A DNA stretch of 17,320 nucleotides, from positions 1-17,320 of the forward strand of contig CALZAG010000017.1 in NCBI GenBank assembly GCA_945613045.1, in the 5' to 3' direction. This stretch comes from an uncultured Clostridia bacterium (GTDB lineage: Bacteria > Bacillota > Clostridia > Oscillospirales > Oscillospiraceae). This document shows positions 7,024 through 13,674 of the stretch, piece after piece (within the stretch, counting starts at the first letter, position 1; each line of letters opens with the position of its first letter). A program made the position numbers and the translations under genes. Under the pieces are notes generated by a model that saw only the letters and a program-made list of their open reading frames with translations, did not search any database and was not told where the DNA came from.

Positions 7024-7845
7024 ATGAGCGGAAAATTCGATATTCTCATAGTCGGCGGAGGCCCCGCGGGCATATCGGCGGCGCTTACCGCGCTCAACCG
7101 CGGTAAAAGCGTTGGAGTCATAGCAAACCCGCCGTCAAGCAGCAAGCTGTATCTTGCCGAGGAAGTCACGAACTATCCCGGAATATCCGGCAGCGGCAGC
7201 GAGATCATGGAGGCCATGCACCGCCAGCTCGTGGACAGCGCGGCAACGATAATAGAGGGCAGAGCCCTGAGCGTCATGCCTTTGGGCAGTACCGTGGGAG
7301 CCGCCGTCGGGAATGATTTTTTCGAGGCCTCGGCCGTGATAGTGGCCACGGGCATAAGCCGCAGGCCGATATGCGCCGGTGAGAGCAGCTTTCTCGGCCG
7401 CGGCGTCAGCTACTGCGCTACCTGCGACGGCATGCTGTACAGGGGAAAGACCGTAGCCGTGATAGGCGAGGGTGCAGAGGCCGAGAGCGATATACGATTC
7501 CTGCGCGATATCGGCTGCGAGGTTCTCACCTTCAGCGGCAAAGGAAAATTCGATATCCGCGGTGATACCAGGGCAGATACCCTTATCGTAAACGGAAAGG
7601 AGTATAAGACCGACTGCATCTTTATTTTAAAGGAAACGCTGTCGGCAGAAAGCCTTGTACCGGGAATAGAGACCGAGCGGGGAATAATAAAAACCACCCG
7701 CGCCGGAGAAACTAACATAAAGGGCGTTTTCGCCGCCGGAGACTGCACCGGCGCGCCTTACCAGCTTGCAAAGGCGGCAGGGGAGGGCAATGTTGCCGCT
7801 CTTACCGCGTGCGAATATATAAATTCATTGACAAAGGAGAAATGA
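7024..7845 (+). CDS. Thioredoxin reductase-like FAD flavoprotein with a degenerate NADPH site
   Basis: A 273-residue pyridine-nucleotide-disulfide oxidoreductase of the low-Mr TrxB type, shorter than the usual 300-320. The ATG at 7024 is preferred over an in-frame GTG at 7015 because GAGGTG (7012-7017) is the ribosome site. The FAD-binding GGGPAG is at 11-16, the redox-active CATC at 131-134, and the C-terminal FAD motif FAAGDC at 236-241. The second dinucleotide motif is altered (GEGAEAE, 148-154), and the HRRxxxRA motif that binds the NADPH phosphate is absent, its place being taken by TFSGKGKFDIRG. The GGQ usually near residue 40 is also missing. It is followed at once by a thioredoxin gene, so reduction of that thioredoxin is the likely role. 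The electron donor could be NADH, NADPH by a different contact, or ferredoxin as in the clostridial ferredoxin-dependent flavin thioredoxin reductases. This last point is inference. Confidence 0.85.
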   Translation: MSGKFDILIVGGGPAGISAALTALNRGKSVGVIANPPSSSKLYLAEEVTNYPGISGSGSEIMEAMHRQLVDSAATIIEGRALSVMPLGSTVGAAVGNDFFEASAVIVATGISRRPICAGESSFLGRGVSYCATCDGMLYRGKTVAVIGEGAEAESDIRFLRDIGCEVLTFSGKGKFDIRGDTRADTLIVNGKEYKTDCIFILKETLSAESLVPGIETERGIIKTTRAGETNIKGVFAAGDCTGAPYQLAKAAGEGNVAALTACEYINSLTKEK

Positions 7846-7847
7846 TC

Positions 7848-8153
7848 ATGTCAGTTATGCATCTTACAAAGGATAATTTTGATTCCGTCACATCCTCAGG
7901 CCTTGTTATCGTTGATTTCTGGGCGGAGTGGTGCGGCCCCTGCCGTATGCAGGGCCCTATCCTCGATCAGCTCGAGGAGGAGATAGGCAGCAAGGTCAAG
8001 GTCTGCAAGCTCAATGTGGACGATCACCCTGACATCGCTCAGCGCTTCGGCGTGTTCAGCATCCCCACGCTGATCGCTTTCAGGGACGGCAAACAGATAA
8101 GCAAGGCCGTCGGCGTTCAGAGCAAGGAGCAGCTCATCGCCATGCTCGGCTGA
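7848..8153 (+). CDS. trxA: Thioredoxin
   Basis: A 101-residue thioredoxin, a cytosolic protein-disulfide reductant. The active site WCGPC is at 28-32 and the conserved cis-proline in SIPT at 73. Size and fold order match ordinary TrxA. The ATG at 7848 follows AAGGAG (7834-7839) by 8 bases and lies 2 bases after the stop of the reductase-like gene; another in-frame ATG at 7842 is too close to the ribosome site. The pair forms a two-gene operon, so this is the presumed partner of the upstream flavoprotein. Confidence 0.95.
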   Translation: MSVMHLTKDNFDSVTSSGLVIVDFWAEWCGPCRMQGPILDQLEEEIGSKVKVCKLNVDDHPDIAQRFGVFSIPTLIAFRDGKQISKAVGVQSKEQLIAMLG

Positions 8154-8158
8154 TAATG

Positions 8159-8178
8159 GCATAATTTCACTGTTATGC
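8159..8178 (+). terminator. Possible weak terminator after trxA
   Basis: GCATAA (8159-8164) and TTATGC (8173-8178) form a 6-bp stem with an 8-base loop right after the trxA stop, followed by CTTTAAAAATTTG. The stem is short and AT-rich, so termination would be inefficient if it occurs. Confidence 0.3.
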
Positions 8179-8190
8179 TTTAAAAATTTG

Positions 8191-8219
8191 TTGCATTTGG
8201 TGCTGCACCCGTATATAAT
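8191..8219 (+). promoter_or_regulatory. Promoter of the degV-family gene
   Basis: TTGCAT (8191-8196) and the consensus -10 box TATAAT (8214-8219) are exactly 17 bases apart. Transcription would start near 8226, about 35 bases before the ATG. The -10 box lies inside a perfect inverted repeat, listed separately. Confidence 0.65.
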
Positions 8220-8228
8220 ACGGGTGCA
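8204..8228. promoter_or_regulatory. Perfect 11-bp inverted repeat over the -10 box, candidate operator
   Basis: TGCACCCGTAT (8204-8214) and its exact complement ATACGGGTGCA (8218-8228) are separated by 3 bases. The repeat covers the -10 box and the expected start site of the degV-family gene. Most of the left arm would lie upstream of the transcript, so it is better explained as a repressor-binding site in DNA than as an RNA hairpin. No T-run follows, which argues against a terminator. The regulator is unknown. Confidence 0.55.
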
Positions 8229-8260
8229 ATACTTTGTGTTCATTAATTAAGGAGGTTGCT

Positions 8261-9148
8261 ATGTCTGATTATATATTGAGCTGCTGCTCGACCGCCGACC
8301 TGTCAAAAGAGCATTTTGACCGCCGCGGCATACATTATGTTTGCTTTCACTACATGCTCAACGACGTGTCGTATCCCGATGACCTTGGCCAGAGCATCGC
8401 GTTCGAGGATTTTTACAGGATGATGACCGAAGGAGCCGATACCAAGACCAGCCAGGTGAACGTCGCCGAGTTCATCGATTATTTCACTCCCTTCCTCAAG
8501 GAGGGAAAGGATATACTTCATGTGTCGCTCTCAAGCGGACTGTCCGGCTCCGTCAACTCTGCGCGGACTGCGGCTGCAATGCTGTCGGAGGAATATCCCG
8601 ACAGGAAGATATACGTCGTCGATTCTCTCGGTGCCTCCTCGGGCTACGGCCTTATCATGGAGACTCTTGCCGATATGCGGGATGAGGGGAAAAGCCTTGA
8701 CGAGCTGCATGATTGGATCGAGGCGAACAAGCTGCGTCTGCACCACTGGTTTTTCTCTACCGACCTTACCTTCTATGTAAAGGGAGGACGAATTTCCAAA
8801 GCCTCCGGATTCTTCGGAACGATGCTCAATATCTGCCCTCTGCTGAACATGGATAATCTGGGCAGGCTTATCCCCAGAGAGAAGATCCGTACTAAGAAGA
8901 AGGTCATCAAGACGATAGTGGACCGCATGGAGGAATGTGCCGACGACGGGCTCGATTATTCGGGCAAGTGCTTCATTTCCCAGTCCGCCTGCGTGGAGGA
9001 CGCAAAGGCTGTCGCGGCGCTTGTGGAGGAACGCTTCCCCAAGTTAAACGGCAAGGTTGAGATAAACTACGTCGGAACGACAATCGGCAGCCACACCGGC
9101 CCCGGAACCGTGGCTCTGTTTTTCTGGGGTAAGGAGAGAGTCGATTAA
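8261..9148 (+). CDS. DegV family protein (FakB-type fatty acid-binding protein)
   Basis: A 295-residue cytosolic protein of the DegV/EDD fold. In characterised members (FakB) it binds a fatty acid and presents it to the kinase FakA, so that exogenous fatty acids enter phospholipid synthesis. Visible family signatures are the N-terminal STADLS (10-15), TKTSQVN (61-67), the SLSSGLSGS loop (89-97) and the C-terminal SHTGPGTVALFF. The ATG at 8261 follows AAGGAGG (8249-8255) by 5 bases; an ATG 27 bases upstream has no ribosome site. The gene stands alone with its own promoter, and no FakA kinase is in the window. The family is certain, the ligand is not. Confidence 0.92.
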   Translation: MSDYILSCCSTADLSKEHFDRRGIHYVCFHYMLNDVSYPDDLGQSIAFEDFYRMMTEGADTKTSQVNVAEFIDYFTPFLKEGKDILHVSLSSGLSGSVNSARTAAAMLSEEYPDRKIYVVDSLGASSGYGLIMETLADMRDEGKSLDELHDWIEANKLRLHHWFFSTDLTFYVKGGRISKASGFFGTMLNICPLLNMDNLGRLIPREKIRTKKKVIKTIVDRMEECADDGLDYSGKCFISQSACVEDAKAVAALVEERFPKLNGKVEINYVGTTIGSHTGPGTVALFFWGKERVD

Positions 9149-9150
9149 GC

Positions 9151-9179
9151 TTGACTTTTCCGCATTTTGCGCATATAAT
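9151..9179 (+). promoter_or_regulatory. valS: Promoter of the valS T-box leader
   Basis: TTGACT (9151-9156) and TATAAT (9174-9179) are 17 bases apart, nearly perfect sigma-A consensus. It starts 3 bases after the degV-family stop, and transcription would begin near 9186, just upstream of T-box stem I. Confidence 0.8.
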
Positions 9180-9185
9180 CTCATA

Positions 9186-9428
9186 TAATAATTAACCATA
9201 AAAGCGATGATGAGCAGGAGTAGGCCAAACGTGCTTTTCAGAGAGGGAACGGCAGGTGAAAGTTCCCAAAGCGCGCCGCCGAAGGTCGGCTTTGAGCAGC
9301 CGTGCTGAATTGAGTAGGCCGGACGGGAACTCCCGTTACAGAGTCACGAGTGTCACGCATATTGCGTGGAATTCAGGTGGTACCGCGTAATTTACTGCGC
9401 CCTGATGTTTTTCATCAGGGCGCTTTTT
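9186..9428 (+). ncRNA. T-box riboswitch leader (valine specific)
   Basis: This fills the 300-base gap between the degV-family gene and valS. T-box leaders sense uncharged tRNA and allow read-through only when the cognate amino acid is short. Stem I begins around 9205 with GATGATGAGCAGGAGTA, followed by AGAGAGGGAAC and GTGAAAGTTCCC, the usual distal part. The specifier region GAAGGTCGGCTTTGAG (9281-9296) places GTC, a valine codon, at 9285-9287, matching the downstream gene. Stem III is CACGCA-TAT-TGCGTG (9354-9368). The conserved T-box AGGTGGTACCGCG is at 9375-9387; its TGGT pairs with the tRNA 3' end. The terminator follows at 9397-9428. The start is estimated from the promoter. Confidence 0.95.
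9397..9428 (+). terminator. T-box regulated intrinsic terminator
   Basis: An 11-bp perfect stem, GCGCCCTGATG (9397-9407) with CATCAGGGCGC (9413-9423), a 5-T loop and a T5 run (9424-9428). This is the off-state hairpin that competes with the T-box antiterminator. Confidence 0.93.
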
Positions 9429-9448
9429 CGATTGTAAGGAGGAAAACA

Positions 9449-12070
9449 ATGAGAGAATTACCGAAAGTTTATGACCCTGCTTCGGTGGAAAAGAAGGTCT
9501 ACGATATGTGGCAGAAGGGCGGGTACTTCAAGGGCGTTATCGACCCCGAAAAGAAGCCTTTCTCGATAGTAATGCCGCCACCCAACGTAACGGGACAGCT
9601 TCACATGGGACACGCTCTCGATGCCACTCTGCAGGATATCCTCATCCGGTACAAGAGGATGCAGGGCTATGCCGCCCTGTGGCTTCCCGGCACCGATCAT
9701 GCCGGTATAGCGACGCAGATAAAGGTCGAGGAGGAGCTTCGCAAGAACGAGGGGCTCACCCGCTACGACCTCGGCCGCGAAAAGTTTCTTGACCGCGTGT
9801 GGGACTGGAAGAACAAGTACGGCGACCGCATTGTTGAGCAGCAGAAGGTTCTGGGCGCCTCCTGCGACTGGGACAGGAGCTCCTTCACCATGGACGAGAC
9901 CCGCGCAAAATCGGTGCGCGAGACCTTCTGCGAGCTGTATGAAAAGGGACTTATCTACAAGGGGAGCCGCATCATAAACTGGTGCCCCAAGTGCCGCACG
10001 GCCCTGTCCGACGCCGAGGTCGAGTACAAGGACATGCCCGGCTTTTTCTGGCATATCAGATACCCCATCGAGGACTCCGATGAGGAATTTATCATCGCCA
10101 CCACCCGGCCTGAGACCATGCTGGGCGACTCCGGCGTCGCCGTCCACCCGGACGATGAGCGCTATGCTCACCTTGTCGGCAAAAACGCCATACTGCCTCT
10201 CGTCGGAAGGAAGCTTCCCATCGTGGCCGACGACTATGTTGAGCTCGGCTTTGGCACCGGCGCCGTTAAAATGACGCCCTGCCATGACCCCAACGACTAT
10301 GAGGTCGGACTGCGCCACGGCCTTGAGCAGATCCTTGTTATCGATGAGGACGCGAAGATCATAAACGGCGGCAAGTACAACGGCATGGACCGCTATGAGG
10401 CGAGAAAGGCCATCGTTGCTGACCTTGAGGAGCAGGGCTATCTTGTGAAGGTCGAGCCGTATAATCATAACGTCGGCTGCTGCTACCGCTGCGGCACGGT
10501 CGTCGAGCCGCTCACCAGCCCTCAGTGGTTTGTAAAGATGAAGCCTCTTGCCGAGGCGGCTATCGAGGTCGTTAAGGACGGAAGGATAAAATTCGTTCCC
10601 GAGCGCTTCACCAAGACCTATATGAACTGGATGGAGAATGTCCACGACTGGTGCATCTCCCGCCAGCTCTGGTGGGGACACAGGATACCCGCGTGGTACT
10701 GCGACGACTGCGGCGAGATCACCGTGTCCCGCACCGACGCCTGCGAATGCGCGCACTGCGGCAGCAGGAACATCCGTCAGGAGGAGGATGTTCTCGACAC
10801 TTGGTTCTCCTCGGCGCTGTGGCCGTTCAGCACAATGGGCTGGCCCGAAAAAACTCCGGAGCTTGACTACTGGTACCCCACCTCCGTCATGGTGACGGGC
10901 TACGACATCATCTTCTTCTGGGTCGCAAGAATGATATTCTCCGGAATGGAGCAGATGAAGGAGGAGCCCTTCCGCACGGTGTTCATCCACGGTCTGGTGC
11001 GCGACAGTCAGGGCAGGAAAATGTCCAAGAGCCTCGGCAACGGCATCGACCCGCTGGAGATGGCGGAAAAATACGGCGCCGACGCTCTGCGCTTTAACCT
11101 CATAACCGGCAACAGCCCCGGCAATGATATGCGCTTTTACGTTGAAAAGTGCGAGGCAATGCGCAACTTCTGCAACAAGATCTGGAACGCCTCACGCTTT
11201 GTCATGATGAATCTGACGGTCGGTGACTGCCGTCTGCCGGAGAAGCTCGAGACCGAGGATAAGTGGATACTTTCAAAGCTCAATCAGGTGATAAAGGAAG
11301 TCTGCGACAATATGGACAGCTTCGAGCTGGGCATCGCCGCCGGCAAGATCTACGACTTCATTTGGGACAGCTACTGCGATTGGTATATCGAGCTGACCAA
11401 GCCCCGCCTCAACGGAGAGGACGCGGCGGCAAAGGAGAGCGCACAGCGCGTTCTGCTGTACGTTTTGACGGAGATACTCAAGCTGCTGCATCCCTTCATG
11501 CCCTTCATTACCGAGGAGATATGGCAGGCTCTGCCCCATGAGGGCGAGGCGCTGATGATCGCCGAATACCCCAGGTTCAGGCAGGAGCTCTGCTTCCCGG
11601 AGGACGAAGTGAACTTTGAGATGGTCATGGAGGCGATAAAGGCCGTTCGCGCCCGCAGGGCCGAGATGAACGTGCCTCCCTCCAGAAAAAGCCATCTCAT
11701 CATCGTTACCGGCAAGGCGAAAGCCTTCGCCGAGGGCGAGAAGTTCATATGCAAGCTCGCGTATGCGTCCGGGATCCATGTCACTGATAAGCTCCCCGAG
11801 AGCACCGAGGGCATGGTGTCCGTAATCACGGACAACGCGAGGATGTTCATGCCCATGGCGGAGCTCGTCGACCTTGAAAAGGAGAGGGCGCGCATGGAAA
11901 AGGAGCTTGCAAACGCCAAAAAGCAGCTTGACGGCCAGAACGCAAAGCTTGCAAACGAAAACTTCGTGTCCCGCGCACCGGAGCACGTTGTGAACCTCGA
12001 GCGCGAGAAAAAGGCAAAACTTGAGGCGCTTATAGAAAACCTTGAGGACAGTCTCAAAAAACTCGGATAA
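9449..12070 (+). CDS. valS: Valyl-tRNA synthetase
   Basis: An 873-residue class I synthetase that charges tRNA-Val in the cytosol. PPPNVTGQLHMGHA carries the HIGH motif (52-55), and KMSKS is at 524-528 in GRKMSKSLGNG. The CP1 editing domain that hydrolyses mischarged Thr-tRNA is present (TTRPETMLGD, about 217-226). Cysteine pairs CCYRC and CDDC...CAHC mark the zinc-ribbon inserts common in bacterial ValRS. The last 60 or so residues are charged and helical, the C-terminal coiled coil that contacts tRNA. The ATG at 9449 has AAGGAGG (9436-9442) 6 bases upstream and lies after the T-box terminator; an in-frame extension upstream would run through the leader and is not used. Controlled by the T-box and ended by a strong hairpin. 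Confidence 0.97.
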   Translation: MRELPKVYDPASVEKKVYDMWQKGGYFKGVIDPEKKPFSIVMPPPNVTGQLHMGHALDATLQDILIRYKRMQGYAALWLPGTDHAGIATQIKVEEELRKNEGLTRYDLGREKFLDRVWDWKNKYGDRIVEQQKVLGASCDWDRSSFTMDETRAKSVRETFCELYEKGLIYKGSRIINWCPKCRTALSDAEVEYKDMPGFFWHIRYPIEDSDEEFIIATTRPETMLGDSGVAVHPDDERYAHLVGKNAILPLVGRKLPIVADDYVELGFGTGAVKMTPCHDPNDYEVGLRHGLEQILVIDEDAKIINGGKYNGMDRYEARKAIVADLEEQGYLVKVEPYNHNVGCCYRCGTVVEPLTSPQWFVKMKPLAEAAIEVVKDGRIKFVPERFTKTYMNWMENVHDWCISRQLWWGHRIPAWYCDDCGEITVSRTDACECAHCGSRNIRQEEDVLDTWFSSALWPFSTMGWPEKTPELDYWYPTSVMVTGYDIIFFWVARMIFSGMEQMKEEPFRTVFIHGLVRDSQGRKMSKSLGNGIDPLEMAEKYGADALRFNLITGNSPGNDMRFYVEKCEAMRNFCNKIWNASRFVMMNLTVGDCRLPEKLETEDKWILSKLNQVIKEVCDNMDSFELGIAAGKIYDFIWDSYCDWYIELTKPRLNGEDAAAKESAQRVLLYVLTEILKLLHPFMPFITEEIWQALPHEGEALMIAEYPRFRQELCFPEDEVNFEMVMEAIKAVRARRAEMNVPPSRKSHLIIVTGKAKAFAEGEKFICKLAYASGIHVTDKLPESTEGMVSVITDNARMFMPMAELVDLEKERARMEKELANAKKQLDGQNAKLANENFVSRAPEHVVNLEREKKAKLEALIENLEDSLKKLG

Positions 12071-12111
12071 GTTCGACGGGATTTTATAAAATCCGCGAAT
12101 ATAAACAAGTA

Positions 12112-12152
12112 AACTGGTGTTATGTACCTGTTGTGCATAACACCAGTTTTTT
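12112..12152 (+). terminator. Intrinsic terminator after valS
   Basis: A perfect 13-bp stem, AACTGGTGTTATG (12112-12124) with CATAACACCAGTT (12136-12148), an 11-base loop and a T-run (12147-12152). It ends only 15 bases before the spoIIAA start codon. Confidence 0.85.
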
Positions 12153-12167
12153 ATTGGAGTGATACGA

Positions 12168-12494
12168 ATGAAAATATCAACAGAATATCTGGACGGGCGG
12201 CTGACCGTGTATCTTGCCGGTGAGCTTGACCACCACGGCGCGAGGAAGACGGTCGAGAGCATTTCCGAGGCAATAGACGCAAAGCTGCCGCGCGATTTGA
12301 CTTTGGATATGTCGCATCTCGGCTTCATGGACTCCTCGGGAATAGCCGTCATAGTCAGGACGTACAGAAAGATCCGCGAGGCGGGCGGCAGGATGTATAT
12401 TGAAAACCCGCAGCCCCAGCCTCTTAAGGTGCTGGACGCCTCGGGGATAGACAGGATGATACCGATAGCAGCAAAAAGGGAGGTAACGACATGA
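12168..12494 (+). CDS. spoIIAA: Anti-sigma F factor antagonist SpoIIAA
   Basis: A 108-residue STAS-domain protein. When dephosphorylated it binds the anti-sigma factor SpoIIAB and frees sigma F in the forespore. The phosphorylation loop is FMDSSG (53-58); S57 corresponds to the serine phosphorylated by SpoIIAB. The ATG at 12168 follows GGAG (12156-12159) by 8 bases and is preferred over an upstream in-frame GTG that overlaps the ribosome site. It is the first of three overlapping genes in the standard spoIIA order, its TGA overlapping the next ATG (ATGA). STAS proteins also serve sigma B systems, but the sigma factor that follows is of the sporulation type. Confidence 0.92.
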   Translation: MKISTEYLDGRLTVYLAGELDHHGARKTVESISEAIDAKLPRDLTLDMSHLGFMDSSGIAVIVRTYRKIREAGGRMYIENPQPQPLKVLDASGIDRMIPIAAKREVTT

Positions 12495-12931
12495 AAGTAA
12501 CAAATTACATAAAGCTTGAGTTTCCGAGCTGCAGCTCCAACGAGAGCTTTGCGAGAGCGGCGGCCGCGGGCTTTGCCGCGCAGCTCGACCCGACGCTCGA
12601 GGAGCTGGGGGACATAAAGACCGCTGTCAGCGAGGCGGTGACCAACTGCATCGTCCATGCATATCCCGACAGCATCGGAAAGATCACCATGCGTCTGCGG
12701 ATAATCGACGGAGAGAAGCTTGAGATAACGATAAAGGACCGCGGCCGCGGCATCGAGGATGTGCAGCAGGCCATGCTGCCGATGTACACCACCGGAGGCG
12801 AGGAGCGCAGCGGCATGGGCTTTACCATCATGGAGAGCTTCATGGACAAGCTCAAGGTCAAAAGCTCCGGCTCGAAGGGCACGAGCGTGACCATGCTGCG
12901 CACGATAAAACAGCGAAAGAGCCCGCTATGA
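12491..12931 (+). CDS. spoIIAB: Anti-sigma F factor and serine kinase SpoIIAB
   Basis: A 146-residue GHKL-type ATPase that holds sigma F inactive and phosphorylates SpoIIAA. The N box is SEAVTNCIVHAY (47-58), G1 is DRGRGIED (83-90), and G2 is the RSGMGFTIM stretch (106-114). Length matches SpoIIAB. It overlaps spoIIAA and sigF by 4 bases each (ATGA at both joints), which keeps the three proteins in fixed ratio by translational coupling. Confidence 0.94.
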   Translation: MKVTNYIKLEFPSCSSNESFARAAAAGFAAQLDPTLEELGDIKTAVSEAVTNCIVHAYPDSIGKITMRLRIIDGEKLEITIKDRGRGIEDVQQAMLPMYTTGGEERSGMGFTIMESFMDKLKVKSSGSKGTSVTMLRTIKQRKSPL

Positions 12932-13641
12932 CCGAGAGCATGCTGGAGTGTCTCCGCCTTGCAAAGGCGGGGGATAAATCGGCGGCTGAGCGCCTCGTTG
13001 AGGAAAACTCCGGACTTATCTGGAGCGTTGCCCGCCGTTTCTTCGGCAGGGGCACCGAGCCGGACGACCTGTATCAGCTCGGCTGCATAGGCTTTCTGAA
13101 GGCCATCGAGGGCTTTGACATGAACTTCGGCACCCAGTTTTCAACATATGCCGTGCCGAAGATATCCGGCGAGATACGCAGGTTTCTCAGGGATGACGGA
13201 GCCATCAAGGTCAGCCGCGGAATAAAGGAGCAGGCGCAGCATATAAAAGCTGCGCGAAGCGCCCTTGAGCAGCGCCTCGGAAGGGAGCCGCAGATATCCG
13301 AGCTGTCTGCGGAAACGGGCTTCACGCCGGAGGAGATAGCCTTTGCCGAGACAGCCACGGGACCGGCAGAAAGCCTGCAGCGGGAGACAGGCGAGGACGG
13401 CTTCACCCTTGAGCACATACTTACGGATATCTACGGCGAGGAGCGGATGCTCGAGCACGTCTCCCTGCGCTACGCAATCGAGCAGCTTCCGGAAAAAGAG
13501 CGCAAGACCTTGTATCTGCGCTATTTCCACGGCATGACGCAGGAAGCGGCGTCGAGAGTGCTCGGCGTGTCGCAGGTACAGGTGTCGCGGCTCGAGCGGC
13601 GCGCAGTTGAAAGATTGAGAGAAGTGCTAACTGACACTTGA
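12928..13641 (+). CDS. sigF: RNA polymerase sporulation sigma factor SigF
   Basis: A 237-residue sigma-70-family factor of the sporulation SigF/SigG group, active in the early forespore. Region 2 is at about 26-95, with DDLYQLGCIGFLKAIEGFD (46-64) and FSTYAVPKISGEIRRFLRDD (71-90). Region 3 is near 100-150, and region 4 with its helix-turn-helix (GMTQEAASRVLGVSQVQVSRLERRA, given as 202-226) is near the end. The preceding spoIIAA and spoIIAB decide for SigF over SigG. Its stop codon overlaps the -35 box of the next promoter. Confidence 0.94.
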   Translation: MTESMLECLRLAKAGDKSAAERLVEENSGLIWSVARRFFGRGTEPDDLYQLGCIGFLKAIEGFDMNFGTQFSTYAVPKISGEIRRFLRDDGAIKVSRGIKEQAQHIKAARSALEQRLGREPQISELSAETGFTPEEIAFAETATGPAESLQRETGEDGFTLEHILTDIYGEERMLEHVSLRYAIEQLPEKERKTLYLRYFHGMTQEAASRVLGVSQVQVSRLERRAVERLREVLTDT

Positions 13642-13666
13642 ATGGCATTCTTATTCGTGTTAAAAT
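13638..13666 (+). promoter_or_regulatory. Promoter of the pcrA-like gene
   Basis: TTGAAT (13638-13643, overlapping the sigF stop) and TAAAAT (13661-13666) are 17 bases apart. The expected start site (about 13673) falls at or next to the ATG at 13675, predicting a leaderless mRNA. Confidence 0.55.
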
Positions 13667-13674
13667 AATTCGTC

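Noticed and set aside
8204..8228. The palindrome as a terminator for trxA
   Set aside because: No T-run follows and the repeat overlaps a near-consensus promoter, so an operator is more likely.
9458..10990. A 510-codon open frame on the minus strand
   Set aside because: It lies wholly antisense to valS, whose protein is unmistakable. Its translation shows no recognisable domain and has the composition expected from antisense reading of GC-rich codons.
12076..12100. A sigma H promoter for the spoIIA operon (ACGGGATTT ... GAAT)
   Set aside because: The spacing is about two bases short, the flanking bases deviate from consensus, and the valS terminator lies downstream of it.
11273..12658. A 461-codon open frame on the minus strand
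   Set aside because: It crosses the end of valS, a terminator and the start of the spoIIA operon, all well supported on the other strand. No family motif is visible.
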